From positions 365,630 to 429,629 of the forward strand of contig NZ_CM001775.1 in assembly GCF_000332235.1 (NCBI RefSeq): 64,000 bases of DNA. The letters are read 5' to 3'. The DNA is from Geminocystis herdmanii PCC 6308 (GTDB taxonomy: Bacteria; Cyanobacteriota; Cyanobacteriia; Cyanobacteriales; Cyanobacteriaceae). Position 1 is the first letter of the stretch; every line of letters begins with the position of its first letter. The position numbers and the translations under genes were made by a program. The notes under the pieces are model-generated. The model saw nothing but the letters and a program-made list of their open reading frames with translations, was not told where the DNA came from and searched no databases. This document shows, piece after piece, positions 8,467-18,444 of the stretch.

Positions 8467-9585
8467 TTAGCCACCAAAAGCCATGGGGAAGGCTAATTTT
8501 AAGGCGGCGGTAAGTAATAAATTAACTAAGGATACGGGGAGTAAAAATTTCCAGCCTAAATCTAATAGTTGATCAATTCTGACACGAGGTACAGTCCAAC
8601 GCAATAAAATGGCAATAAAGACGAGGAAATAGGCTTTTAATACCATCATACTGATACCCAAGGAAGCGGTTATTACTTGAAGCCAAGGGGTGTTTTCACT
8701 TACACCTATCCAACCGGCAAGGTTACTTAAAGGAATGGGAAATTCCCAACCACCTAAATACAAGATGGCAAATACCAATGCTGATAGTACTAGGTTAACG
8801 TAAGAACCGACATAGAATAAACCGAATTTCATTCCTGCGTATTCTGTTTGATAACCTGCCACTAATTCTTCTTCTGCTTCGGGTAAGTCGAAGGGTAAGC
8901 GCTCACATTCGGCTAAGGCGGCTATCCAAAAGATGAGGAAGCCTACGGGTTGTCTCCAAATATTCCAACTTAAAATTCCGTAGCTCGATTGTTGTTCCAC
9001 GATGTCGATCGTACTTAAACTATTAGACATCATGGCGACGGCTAAAACTGATAAAGCTAGGGGAATTTCATAGCTGATAGACTGTGCCGCCGCGCGTAAT
9101 CCTCCTAAGAGAGAATATTTATTATTAGAAGCATAACCTGCCATTAATAAACCAATGGGGGTAATACTAGATAAAGAAATCCAGAGAAAAATCCCTACGT
9201 TTAAGTCTGTGATAACTAAATTTTGTCCAAAGGGTACGATGAGATAGGACAAAAATACTGGTATTACTACGATGGCAGGACCTAGTGTAAATAATACACT
9301 ATCAGCTTTCGCAGGGACAATATCTTCTTTAAAAACTAATTTTATACCATCGGCAACGGGTTGCAATACTCCCAAAGGACCAGCGTATTCTGGTCCAATC
9401 CGTTGTTGTGCCGCCGCCGAGATTTTTCTTTCTAACCAAACACTAACTAAGACTCCTACGGTAGCACCAATAATCATTAAACCCAAAGGTAAAGGAATCC
9501 AAAGGGTTTTCGCTAATTCTTGAGAAAGTCCAAAATCCGTGAGGGAAGTGATAAAACTTCCTTGTAAATCAATACCTGAGTTCAT
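8467..9585 (-). CDS. ndhA: NAD(P)H-quinone oxidoreductase subunit 1 (NdhA/NuoH)
   Basis: Membrane subunit of the thylakoid NDH-1 complex, which passes electrons from ferredoxin to plastoquinone in respiration and cyclic electron flow. At 372 residues it has normal length. Visible family signatures are the hydrophobic N-terminal helix, the conserved [16 protein letters not shown] loop, [22 protein letters not shown], the acidic loop [24 protein letters not shown] and C-terminal [13 protein letters not shown]. In most cyanobacteria ndhA is followed by ndhI, ndhG and ndhE; here the downstream space is non-coding and then nrdA, so the cluster is broken. Start 9585 has no strong Shine-Dalgarno. 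Confidence 0.96.
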   Translation of the reverse strand: MNSGIDLQGSFITSLTDFGLSQELAKTLWIPLPLGLMIIGATVGVLVSVWLERKISAAAQQRIGPEYAGPLGVLQPVADGIKLVFKEDIVPAKADSVLFTLGPAIVVIPVFLSYLIVPFGQNLVITDLNVGIFLWISLSSITPIGLLMAGYASNNKYSLLGGLRAAAQSISYEIPLALSVLAVAMMSNSLSTIDIVEQQSSYGILSWNIWRQPVGFLIFWIAALAECERLPFDLPEAEEELVAGYQTEYAGMKFGLFYVGSYVNLVLSALVFAILYLGGWEFPIPLSNLAGWIGVSENTPWLQVITASLGISMMVLKAYFLVFIAILLRWTVPRVRIDQLLDLGWKFLLPVSLVNLLLTAALKLAFPMAFGG

Positions 9586-9714
9586 TTTTATCAGTAACTA
9601 ATAATTGATAATGGATAATTAAGAGTTAATTTTTTCTAAATTATTCCTTTAATAATATAGCAACGTATGAATATGTGAGAATCAACTTTTGGGTTAATTA
9701 AAAAATGTAGGGAG

Positions 9715-10287
9715 TTAAAATTTTAACCAAGAAAAAATATCTGCGATCGAAAGTTTTAAATTATTGATAAAATCAGGTACGGGTAATATATCTTCATCTC
9801 GATCGAAATAAGTCACTTTTTGCTGATAATAAGTAAAGATAGTTTTTTGTTGAGGATCAATAATCCATCCTAATTGACAACCTGCTTCAAGACAACGCAG
9901 AATTTTTTTAATAATCATACTATGATTTTTTTGATCAGGAGAGAGAATTTCAATAATCCAATCAGGTGCGATCGAAACTACGTTAGCAATATCTCCATTT
10001 TCGTCCCTAGGAATATGATCATAAGTTAAAACTACTATATCAGGCACGATCGACTTTCCCCCAAAAGTACATCTCAATTCGGGAAAAGCCAACGCAACTT
10101 TTTTGGGTTTAACAACAGAATTAATCGCCGTTACTAACTCACCTTGAATAATACTATGTTTTCCTTGGGGCATAGGTTTTGCAATAATTTGATTATCAAT
10201 ATATTCTTGAGCAGGTTTTTCTTCAGGGAAAGTCAAAAATTCCTCTAAAGTTATGTCGATTTTTTTTTCAGCAATTAACGTCACCAT
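9715..10287 (-). CDS. Uma2 family endonuclease-like protein (DUF820)
   Basis: A 190-residue member of the Uma2/DUF820 family, a PD-(D/E)XK nuclease fold that is highly expanded in cyanobacteria; the biological role of most copies is unknown. Visible features are the N-terminal TLEEFLTFPEEKPAQEYIDNQIIAKPMP, then the catalytic core SIVPDIVVLT (metal-binding Asp), PDWIIEILSPDQKNHSM (Glu and Lys region) and CLEAGCQLGWIIDPQQKTI. The order and spacing of Asp, Glu and Lys are retained, so the active site looks intact. It stands alone between ndhA and psaD. Confidence 0.85.
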   Translation of the reverse strand: MVTLIAEKKIDITLEEFLTFPEEKPAQEYIDNQIIAKPMPQGKHSIIQGELVTAINSVVKPKKVALAFPELRCTFGGKSIVPDIVVLTYDHIPRDENGDIANVVSIAPDWIIEILSPDQKNHSMIIKKILRCLEAGCQLGWIIDPQQKTIFTYYQQKVTYFDRDEDILPVPDFINNLKLSIADIFSWLKF

Positions 10288-10591
10288 AAAATCTCTGTTA
10301 TATTTTATCTATCATCATTGTAGCGATAACCAATAGACTTCTCTGGAAAAAATTTTTTTTGTTCGTAGTGAGGGTTTTAACCCTTCTTCCATTAATTTAA
10401 TTTTCATAATACCTAAGCACTGCTTCCAAAATCAGAGTTAATGGAGATTGCGTTAGATTGCTTCGTGCCTCGCAATGACAAAATATTATTATTCTTTATG
10501 GAAAATGGGAAAAGATGATGATAGGGAAATAGATAAATAAACCATTTCCCCGTGAATTGTCTTTCCTATCCTTTACAGCAACGATTAAAAA
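10288..10591. repeat. Intergenic region with dispersed repeat fragments
   Basis: No gene is seen. A segment at about 10445-10485 (ATTGCTTCGTGCCTCGCAAT followed by GACAAAAT) has a relative at 32170-32212 and a partial inverted one near 34024-34052. A GTTCGTAGTGAGGGTTTTAACCC stretch at about 10360-10380 resembles one at about 19775-19795. Confidence 0.5.
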
Positions 10592-11026
10592 TTAAACGTC
10601 GTAGGGTGCTTTACCAGAGAATTTGAGGGTGACAGGCTCAGGATTTTTACCGATACTTCTGTCTTTTTTGCCGTGAAATTCACGACCTTCGTTAACTTTC
10701 TCAGGGAATACACCATCAGCAGGATGAAGATATTGGATTTCACCAGTAGGATATACACGGTAAACTTTATAATCTTCAATTTTGGGTTTGAATTTGGTGC
10801 GTAATTGAGTGCCTAAAGCCAAACATTGCTCTTTACGGGCAAAATAAAATAAATTTTCCCCTTCATTCATAATAGCGGCGCCACCGGTAGGCATTTCAAA
10901 AACCTGCTCACTTTTACTTGTCCAAGTAATAGCATACTTTTCTTCTCTGTCAGCAGCAGAAAGTAAACCGCCGGTGCTACCACCGAATTTAGGCATCTGT
11001 CCAGTAAGTTGAATTGTTTCGCTCAT
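10592..11026 (-). CDS. psaD: Photosystem I reaction centre subunit II (PsaD)
   Basis: Stromal-side extrinsic subunit of photosystem I; it forms the ferredoxin docking site and stabilises PsaC. The 144-residue sequence is a canonical cyanobacterial Psa[21 protein letters not shown] near the N-terminus, [22 protein letters not shown], the [12 protein letters not shown] helix, [27 protein letters not shown] and the basic C-terminal [18 protein letters not shown], whose lysines interact with ferredoxin. It is monocistronic here. Identification is certain. Confidence 0.98.
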   Translation of the reverse strand: MSETIQLTGQMPKFGGSTGGLLSAADREEKYAITWTSKSEQVFEMPTGGAAIMNEGENLFYFARKEQCLALGTQLRTKFKPKIEDYKVYRVYPTGEIQYLHPADGVFPEKVNEGREFHGKKDRSIGKNPEPVTLKFSGKAPYDV

Positions 11027-11383
11027 AGAGATATTGCTTTTATGGAAATAAATTTACTATCTAGGCAATGCTATCATTCCTATTAACTTTCTTGTGCATC
11101 TTTGTTATGAACTGTAACAGTTTGTTACTTTGTGTCTCTTTTTGTATGTTGATTTTGCTCAACAATTACGAGGCGATATTTAATACAGAACAAGTTTTAT
11201 ACAGCATCTTTGACATTACTATTTTCCCCAATTCACCAATTATAGCTAATTAGTTATATAATAATAAGTAGTTAATTTAAACGAGCAATCGCAAAAAAAC
11301 TGATAAGAAACTAAAAATAATTAAAAAAGTTTTTTGCAAAAGAAATTAATCAACAAACAATTTAAAAATCAAAGATAAAAATT
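11027..11383. other. Intergenic region between psaD and the DUF2892 gene
   Basis: About 357 bases carrying the psaD promoter on the minus strand and the leader of the rightward DUF2892 gene. A short ORF on the plus strand (61 codons, 11068-11253) is hydrophobic and Cys/Leu-rich without family resemblance, and I do not count it. An inverted repeat GTAACA/TGTTAC lies at about 11114-11128. Confidence 0.45.
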
Positions 11384-11593
11384 ATGTTTAATAATGTAGG
11401 AACAGTCGATCGTATCATTCGTTTTATTTTCGCTTCTGTATGTGCCTATTTGGGCTTATTTACCTATAGCGGTTCATCTTTAGGAATTGGTTTAACCATT
11501 GGAGCAGGTTTATTAACTTTTAGTGCTTTAGCAAGTACTTGTTTAATGTACGGTTTATTAGGTATTAGTACTAAAAAACCTCTACAAAACTGA
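11384..11593 (+). CDS. DUF2892 family small membrane protein
   Basis: A 69-residue protein of the DUF2892 (YgaP-like inner membrane) family. The N-terminus FNNVGTVDRIIRFIFAS is the family hallmark and is followed by two transmembrane helices (about 15-30 and 33-58) with a GIGLTIGAG turn. In other bacteria the domain is often found with or fused to rhodanese domains; a rhodanese lipoprotein gene lies about 1.1 kb downstream on the same strand, beyond the split Rieske gene. Role unknown. The start is preceded by an AT-rich region with only weak ribosome-binding potential. Confidence 0.8.
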   Translation: MFNNVGTVDRIIRFIFASVCAYLGLFTYSGSSLGIGLTIGAGLLTFSALASTCLMYGLLGISTKKPLQN

Positions 11594-11633
11594 GTCTTAA
11601 ACAAAATAATTATTAAAACATTCTCAAAGGTCA

Positions 11634-11909
11634 TTGTTAGTGGAAAATAGTATTCTAATTGAAAATAATCCATCCATGTCAAGACGACATCTGCTTAATT
11701 TTTTTACAGGTACAGCGATTGTCGTAACTGTTGGAGGAGCATTATATCCCGTCGTTAAATTTTTAATTCCTCCTTCTGATGTAGAGAAAGATGGTTCAAT
11801 TTTAGCGAAAGATATTCATGGTAATTTAATTCCCATAGCTCAAATTTTAGCAGAACCTCCTGAAACAAGAGCTTTAGTGGCAGGATTAGCAGGAGCTTTT
11901 AACTGTTAA
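11634..11909 (+). pseudogene. petC: Rieske iron-sulfur protein (PetC family), N-terminal half of split gene
   Basis: The first half of a minor PetC-type Rieske protein of the cytochrome b6f complex. A likely start is the GTG at 11640 or the ATG at 11676, which gives MSRRHLLNFFTGTA, a twin-arginine membrane anchor followed by GGALYPVVKFLIPP. The soluble domain begins with AKDIHGNLIPIAQILAEPPETRALVAGLAG and then breaks off: four unrelated residues (AFNC) and a stop. The cluster-binding half is found 290 bases downstream in another ORF. The insert between them is a transposon remnant. Cyanobacteria usually keep several petC copies, so the main one is probably elsewhere. Confidence 0.85.
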
Positions 11910-12199
11910 CTAATAGTTTATTATAGTTGTTTATACCTACTCACGGGATAAAGGTTGACATTTTTTTTAAAATATGTTAGCTTTTAATGAAGTCGATAAC
12001 CAAGACTGTTAAAACTATTTAATTTAAAGATTAAATTAAATAAAAATTAGTTATTATTCAAGATTAATCAATTAATTAGAATAATAAAAGTAGGGTGGGT
12101 TACACCCGAATCAACGCTTGTGGACAGTATCAAGCCGACTTGACTGGTAGAAGCAAGAAGTAAACGTCATAGGTAACTATGAGTAAGTTTTATATAACA
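11895..12199 (+). mobile_element. Internally deleted IS200/IS605-type (TnpB) element inserted in petC
   Basis: About 305 bases separate the two halves of the Rieske gene. Near the left side a TTGACA at about 11953-11958, with TATGTT further on at about 11973, resembles the promoter that often precedes tnpB in cyanobacterial elements. Near the right side, 12092-12163 encodes RVGYTRINACGQYQADLTGRSKK followed by a stop, which looks like the tail of a TnpB protein. The middle is AT-rich filler. No target duplication is evident, as expected for this transposon group. Boundaries are set by where PetC homology stops and resumes and may be off by a few bases. Confidence 0.55.
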
Positions 12200-12481
12200 G
12201 AACCAACCTACTTAACCGTCACGGAAGATGGTACTTTAAACCCTTGGGGAATTTTTGATAATTGTACTCACTTGGGGTGTACTTTCCCTTGGAATAACAA
12301 TGAAGCTCAATTTCAATGTCCTTGTCATGGCTCACGTTATGATGCAAAAGGTGTCGTCTTAAGAGGACCAGCACCCTTGCCATTAAAATTAGCTCATGTC
12401 AATGTTGAAGGTGAATATATTAGAATTTCTCCGTGGACAGAAAATGATCCTCGTACGGGGGAAAAACCTTGGTGGGTTTAA
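12179..12481 (+). pseudogene. petC: Rieske iron-sulfur protein (PetC family), C-terminal half of split gene
   Basis: The cluster-binding half of the split Rieske gene. True homology begins at EPTYLTVTEDGTLNPWG (from about 12200); the first seven codons from the apparent ATG belong to the insert. Both Rieske boxes are intact: CTHLGC and CPCHGSRYD, giving the two Cys and two His ligands of the [2Fe-2S] cluster. Then come RGPAPLPLKLAHV and the terminal TENDPRTGEKPWWV. Without the N-terminal anchor it cannot be exported and assembled in the usual way. No damage is seen inside this half, so the insertion is probably recent. Confidence 0.85.
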
Positions 12482-12664
12482 CTTGGGTGATTTCTAGTCA
12501 AGAAAATACCAGTTTTTTGATAAATCTAGGAATTACTCATTATCAAGAAAAATATAGAGTTGTGAGATTTCTTAATAAGCTCGATCGGGACAGAATATTA
12601 TTATTAGTAAGTCCTAAAATCTTCTTTTTATCAAAATATTGAAAATTTGATTTAATATCTTACT

Positions 12665-13219
12665 ATGAGCAAATTAATATCTGTCTTGTTTTTAAGTCTT
12701 TGGTTATATGGTTGCAGTCATTTAGAAGTAAATCCTGTAATTGCTTTTGTTACTCCTAATCAAGATATGGGACAAATACAACTAATTGACGAAAAAAATT
12801 CTGATTCTACCCTTGAGTTAGTTTATCAAAATTTAGCCTTGCCTTCGGTTAAAGATTTTCTTCATTCTATTCCAGCAGATTATTACACGGTTAAACAAAT
12901 TAATGCTCTGAAAGTTTTAACCAAAGAAAAACGAGCTTTACTCATTGATGTTAGAGAGAAAAATGAGTATGATTCAGGGCATATAAAAAATGCTATTAAT
13001 ATTCCCATCCGAACATTAACCGATAATCTCCAGCAAATTCCTAAAAATCGCCCTGTCATATTATATTGCTCAACGGGTTATCGTACTGCTTTAGGGGTAA
13101 TGGCATTACAAATGCTCGGCTATAATAATGTTAAAGGTTTTCCCCCTAGCATTGAAGGATGGAAAGCTGGAGGAGAATTATTAGAATCGACACCCCTCTC
13201 ACTCAAGACATTTGAGTAG
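12665..13219 (+). CDS. Rhodanese-domain lipoprotein
   Basis: A 184-residue predicted lipoprotein with one rhodanese domain. Residues 1-17 form a lipoprotein signal with lipobox LYGC (Cys 17). The rhodanese domain (about 75-170) carries LIDVREKNEYDSGHIKNAINIP and the active-site loop YCSTGYRT, with its catalytic Cys, followed by ALQMLGYNNVKGF and GGxxxW-like IEGWKAGG. Such proteins transfer sulfane sulfur or bind thiols in the periplasm. Start 12665 is preceded by an AT-rich stretch. It converges with serS, only a few bases from its stop. Confidence 0.85.
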   Translation: MSKLISVLFLSLWLYGCSHLEVNPVIAFVTPNQDMGQIQLIDEKNSDSTLELVYQNLALPSVKDFLHSIPADYYTVKQINALKVLTKEKRALLIDVREKNEYDSGHIKNAINIPIRTLTDNLQQIPKNRPVILYCSTGYRTALGVMALQMLGYNNVKGFPPSIEGWKAGGELLESTPLSLKTFE

Positions 13220-13223
13220 AGAT

Positions 13224-14540
<1,317 letters not shown>

Positions 14541-14577
14541 TTAATAATTGAGGAGGTTATAATATTATTTATTAGCA

Positions 14578-14598
14578 GGGTTGAATATTATTCAACCC
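14578..14598. terminator. Hairpin GGGTTGAAT/ATTCAACCC between thf1 and serS
   Basis: A 9-bp perfect stem with a three-base loop, located downstream of thf1 and upstream of serS, both on the minus strand. The same hairpin sequence recurs at 52501-52521 between two other genes, so it looks like a dispersed repeat with terminator function. Confidence 0.6.
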
Positions 14599-14653
14599 CT
14601 AGGAGAGATAAAAAACCTTATTTTAAAAAGTCTCATTCCTCATTCCTCATTCC

Positions 14654-15322
14654 TCATTCTCCATTAGTTTGTCTTTTTTTCTTACTAGCCTCAAGGGTAT
14701 CAGCTAAAACGATAAGCATTTGACTCATTTTTTCAATATTGCTACGATATAATTCTAAATCTTTTTTAAGTTTATCAATAGGAAGATTTAATTTATCGGT
14801 TAAAGGCTTAATTAATTCTGCAAATTTTTCCTCATTTTTAACAATTTCTGCGTCACTTTTTTCTAATAAAGTATAAAAACCGATGGCAAATAAACGGCTA
14901 TATTTAAACTTAGGATTATCTAAAGCATAGCGCCAATGATCGGCAACGGCTTCTAAACCATTATCATTAGTAGGATGGAGTAACCAGTTGATTAATTCTT
15001 GGGGTGATTTTTGAGTAGCAAAGTTAAGTAAGCTGTCTGATTTTTGACGGTATTCGTCAGGGTTATTGTTGATGGATTGACATAACGCCCTAAAAATAGA
15101 TTCTTTGTCAGATTCTGGCATATAGCCGTTCATGAATTGAGTAAAACTTTGACATACTCCTAAATAATAAATGGGATCGGAACGAAAATCAACATTAACT
15201 GATAATAGGTGCATTTCTACCATTAATTCTTCTACCACTCTACGATAAATGGAATTAATGGGGCGGTTATGGTGTTGATAAAAATTTCTCTTAGTGTCGG
15301 AAACGGTGCGAAGTTTATCCAC
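14654..15322 (-). CDS. thf1: Thf1/Psb29 thylakoid formation protein
   Basis: Protein Thf1 (Psb29), which in cyanobacteria and chloroplasts supports photosystem II repair and is a partner of thylakoid FtsH proteases. The 222-residue, all-helical sequence has the family features: LRTVSDTKRNFYQHHNRPINSIYRRVVEELMVEMHLL near the start, DPIYYLGVCQSFTQFMNGY, then DNPKFKYSRLFAIGFYTLLE and a C-terminal coiled coil ending in KKKRQ. An ftsH gene of the same kind is 15 kb away but not linked. Tandem CATTCCT repeats directly follow the stop codon. Confidence 0.93.
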   Translation of the reverse strand: MDKLRTVSDTKRNFYQHHNRPINSIYRRVVEELMVEMHLLSVNVDFRSDPIYYLGVCQSFTQFMNGYMPESDKESIFRALCQSINNNPDEYRQKSDSLLNFATQKSPQELINWLLHPTNDNGLEAVADHWRYALDNPKFKYSRLFAIGFYTLLEKSDAEIVKNEEKFAELIKPLTDKLNLPIDKLKKDLELYRSNIEKMSQMLIVLADTLEASKKKRQTNGE

Positions 15323-15515
15323 GAAATATAATAGCTTAGATCATAATTTTGTTAACAATCCTTAATTATCTCACATCTTTATCCTTATTTGTTTACACAA
15401 TGGAGAATCAAGAATGAGTAATAAGTAATAATTAATAAGTAATGAGTAATAAAAAATTGGAAATAGAGAGTTAGTTAATAACTTTTGCCTCTTGCCTTTT
15501 ATCTGAATATAGTTT

Positions 15516-17153
15516 ATGAAAAATATTTTAATGGTTTCTCATTCCGATTTTCCGATGAATAGCGCTATTCATGTTCATCATTTTGCTAATGAGTTGATAA
15601 AGTTAGGTTTAGATTGTATTGTAGCTGTGCCTTGGGATGAAAAAAGTGTTACTTCTATATCGGGTAGTTTATACAAGGTTACTCGTTATGAAGATATAGC
15701 TAATATTTGCAGTTACTTTTCTAACCATCAACCTCCCGATATTGTACATTGTTGGACACCAAGGGAACACGTTAGAATTTATTGCTATCACTTAGCTTCT
15801 CTTTACAATTTTAAATTGATAATTCATTGGGAGGATAGCGAAGAATGTATCATTGAAAGGTTTTTTAATATCCCTGTTAAGAATTGTACTTCAGAGTTCG
15901 ATCGTGAAACGGCGCTGCGCGATCGAATATTACCCTATAATTTATCACATCCCCAAAAATATAAAGAATTTCTCTCTACTGCCGATGGTGTTACTATTAT
16001 TATCGATAAGTTACGAGAGTTTATTCCTGTTTCTATTCCTACGATTACTTTATATCCGGGAGTTGACACCGCAGAATTTTCCCCCCGTGAGAAAAATACG
16101 ACTTTTTTGCAAGAATTAGGTATTGCAGAAAATACCACAATTTTAGTTTATACGGGAATTATACATCCTACCAATTTAGAAGAAGTTAGAAGACTTTATT
16201 TAGCGGTAGGCAAACGGAATAAGAGGGGAAAACCTACGGTATTAATTCGCACGGGAGTTGATAATCACTTAGCTTTATTAGAAGAAAATGAGTTATGGAT
16301 TAAAGAATATATTAAAGAATTAGGTTGGGTAGAAAGAAAGAAAATTCCTGATATTCTTGCTTTAGCAGATGTGTTAATACAACCGGGTAAATCTGATGAT
16401 TTTAATGATTATCGCTTACCTTCTAAAATTCCTGAATTTTTAGCGATGGGAAAACCTGTTATTCTTCCTGATACTAATATTGGTAAAGTCTTAACTCATT
16501 TAGAAAATGCTATAGTTTTGCCGAATGTTGATGAAGAATCTTTGCAATCTGCTATGGATTTAGTTATTAATGATCAAGTTTTAGCTCAAAAGTTATCAGA
16601 AAATGGGATAAAATTTGCTCAAAATTTTCTTAATTGGAGTAATAATACTAAAAAATTATATAACTTTTATCAGAGTTTATATACCAAAGAAAAAGAGGCT
16701 ATTTATCATAAAAATATAATAGCTCGATCGAACTATTATAAACAAGATTTAGATAAAAATTATCATCATTCTGCATGGCAAAATTTACAGTTATCTTTAA
16801 TTAAGGATAATTTACAGAAAAAAGAAGCACAAATTAGATATTTAGAGGAAATTAATCATAACAGATTAATGCAAATTAATAATTTAGAAAATATTAATAT
16901 TAATAATCAGCTGAAAATTCAAAATTTAGCACAAGAATTAAGTAAGAAAGACAACCATATTGAATTAATAAATAATAATTTAATATCTCAAGAAAATAAG
17001 TTACCTGACAATAATATTCATATTAAAATAGAAGAATTGGAAAATAAAAATATTCTTTTACAAGAAGAAATTAACGCCATGAAAACCAGTAAATTTTGGC
17101 GTATAAGAGATAAATGGTTTAGTCTTAAACGTCTTCTGGGTTTAAAATATTAA
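15516..17153 (+). CDS. Glycosyltransferase family 4-like protein with C-terminal coiled coil
   Basis: GT-B fold glycosyltransferase of 545 residues. The N-terminal Rossmann half begins MKNILMVSHSDFPMNSAIHVHHFANELIKLG; the GT1/GT4 donor-binding half (about 180-395) has YPGVDTAEF, LVYTGI and LPSKIPEFLAMGKPVILPD (about 302-320). The C-terminus from about 410 is a long Asn/Gln/Leu-rich coiled coil ending in a basic KFWRIRDKWFSLKRLLGL, which may bind membrane or a partner. Substrate unknown; polysaccharide synthesis is likely. Near 15897-15925 the gene contains GGCGCTGCGCGATCG, a repeat unit also found in the nucleotidyltransferase gene at 40.8 kb; here it encodes ALRDR. No operon partner. Confidence 0.8.
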   Translation: MKNILMVSHSDFPMNSAIHVHHFANELIKLGLDCIVAVPWDEKSVTSISGSLYKVTRYEDIANICSYFSNHQPPDIVHCWTPREHVRIYCYHLASLYNFKLIIHWEDSEECIIERFFNIPVKNCTSEFDRETALRDRILPYNLSHPQKYKEFLSTADGVTIIIDKLREFIPVSIPTITLYPGVDTAEFSPREKNTTFLQELGIAENTTILVYTGIIHPTNLEEVRRLYLAVGKRNKRGKPTVLIRTGVDNHLALLEENELWIKEYIKELGWVERKKIPDILALADVLIQPGKSDDFNDYRLPSKIPEFLAMGKPVILPDTNIGKVLTHLENAIVLPNVDEESLQSAMDLVINDQVLAQKLSENGIKFAQNFLNWSNNTKKLYNFYQSLYTKEKEAIYHKNIIARSNYYKQDLDKNYHHSAWQNLQLSLIKDNLQKKEAQIRYLEEINHNRLMQINNLENININNQLKIQNLAQELSKKDNHIELINNNLISQENKLPDNNIHIKIEELENKNILLQEEINAMKTSKFWRIRDKWFSLKRLLGLKY

Positions 17154-17290
17154 TCCCCACATTCCGCACGTCAAACCCTACAAAACTGCATTACTGAATG
17201 AGAAACAAATAAAATTAGTAGTTTAAACAAATACTCGTAGATTCTTAAGTAAAAATGCTCAGTTAAATTTAGTCAAATTTCTCACAACTA

Positions 17291-17319
17291 TTGACTTTTT
17301 ATAATAAATAACTTATAAT
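17291..17319 (+). promoter_or_regulatory. Sigma-70 promoter for speE
   Basis: TTGACT (17291-17296), a 17-base spacer and a perfect TATAAT (17314-17319) lie 36 bases before the speE start. An AGGAG ribosome site is at 17339-17343. This is the cleanest consensus promoter noticed in the window. Confidence 0.75.
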
Positions 17320-17354
17320 AAAAGTTTGCTTTATATTCAGGAGAATAATAAAAT

Positions 17355-18296
17355 ATGGCAGGTTCTCAATTAAATGCTGATGTGTGGATTAGTGAATATA
17401 TCACTCCCTACGATATATATGTTCATGGTATCACCAGCATCCTCGCCCACAAAAAAACCCCCTACCAAGAAATGTACGTTGTGGAAAGTGGCGTTTATGG
17501 TAAGGCTTTAGTATTAGATGGTAAATGGCAATCTTGTACGGGAGACGAGTTTTTGTATCATGAGGCTTTAGTTCATCCTGCTATGATAAATCATCCTAAC
17601 CCCGAAAATGTCTTAATTTTGGGTGGCGGAGAAGGCGCAACCACTAGAGAAGTTTTCCGTTGGAATGCCGTTAAAAAAGCTATGATGGTGGATATTGATG
17701 GAGATGTGGTGGAAGCCTGTAAAGAGTTTTTACCAGAAATGCACCAAGGTTCTTTTGACGATCCTCGTTTAGAATTAGTTATTGGTGATGCTTTTAATGT
17801 TTTGGATACCAGTGAGGCTAAGTGGGATATTATCATTTCTGATTTATCCGATCCTATCGAAGAAGGTCCTTCTTTTCAATTGTTTACTCAAGAATATTTT
17901 GCCCGTCTCAAAAAAATTCTCCGAGAAAATGGCATCGTTGTAATACAAGCAGGTCCGATCGCACCGGCAAATTTACACATTCACGGACGTTTAGTAAATA
18001 CTCTTAAATCGGTGTTTTCTAATGTTCACTCTTATTTTGCCCCAACTTGTACTTATGGCTCATCCTGGGGCTTTGCGATCGCCTCTGAAGCAACATTTGA
18101 TACCCGCCCTAACCCCGAAAAAACTGATCTTATATTAGAGCAAAAAACCACGGGGGATTTTCGTTCTTTTGATGGTATTAGTCTCTTAGGAATGTTACAA
18201 ACTCCGGGTTATGTTAGACAATGTATCGAGAAAGAAACAGAGGTTTATACCATCACCAAACCTGCCAAATTCTTTGGTAAAGGAGTGAATAATTAA
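17355..18296 (+). CDS. speE: Polyamine aminopropyltransferase (spermidine synthase family)
   Basis: Transfers aminopropyl groups from decarboxylated S-adenosylmethionine to a polyamine acceptor. The 313-residue protein has the N-terminal beta domain with YQEMYVVESGVYGKALVLDG, the strand QSCTGDEFLYHEALVHPA (Gln and Asp contacts), the nucleotide-binding LILGGGEGATTREV (about 87-100), a VDIDGDVVEACKEFLP acidic strand and the SDLSDP catalytic Asp (about 160). The C-terminal part PTCTYGSSWGFAIAS is typical. Whether the product is spermidine, norspermidine or thermospermine cannot be told from sequence. A consensus promoter and AGGAG site precede it. Confidence 0.92.
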   Translation: MAGSQLNADVWISEYITPYDIYVHGITSILAHKKTPYQEMYVVESGVYGKALVLDGKWQSCTGDEFLYHEALVHPAMINHPNPENVLILGGGEGATTREVFRWNAVKKAMMVDIDGDVVEACKEFLPEMHQGSFDDPRLELVIGDAFNVLDTSEAKWDIIISDLSDPIEEGPSFQLFTQEYFARLKKILRENGIVVIQAGPIAPANLHIHGRLVNTLKSVFSNVHSYFAPTCTYGSSWGFAIASEATFDTRPNPEKTDLILEQKTTGDFRSFDGISLLGMLQTPGYVRQCIEKETEVYTITKPAKFFGKGVNN

Positions 18297-18444
18297 TGAG
18301 GAATGAGGAATGAGGGTTTGCTGTTGGGAGTCAGAAAGCTATTAAAATTAATGGTTTAGATAGAATACATTTTGTATATATCAATAGCATCAAAACCTTG
18401 ATGTTTCAGTATTTCTCCTGTCTCCTGACTCCTATCTCCTAACG
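18297..18444. repeat. Short tandem repeats between speE and the histidine kinase
   Basis: GAGGAATGAGGAATGAGGG directly after the speE stop, and TCTCCTGTCTCCTGACTCC near 18414-18432, are short tandem repeats of the kind seen at many gene ends here. No gene is present. Confidence 0.5.

Noticed and set aside
11114-11128. Possible NtcA site (GTA...TAC) upstream of psaD and the DUF2892 gene
   Set aside because: The spacing is nine bases, while NtcA sites require eight (GTAN8TAC). It is better seen as a plain inverted repeat.
11068-11253. 61-codon plus-strand ORF upstream of the DUF2892 gene
   Set aside because: It lies in the psaD promoter region, is Leu/Cys/Phe-rich by base composition and matches no family known to me.
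11895-12199. Group II intron in petC
   Set aside because: No GTGYG 5' end, no domain V-like hairpin and no reverse transcriptase. The TnpB-like tail fits a transposon remnant better.
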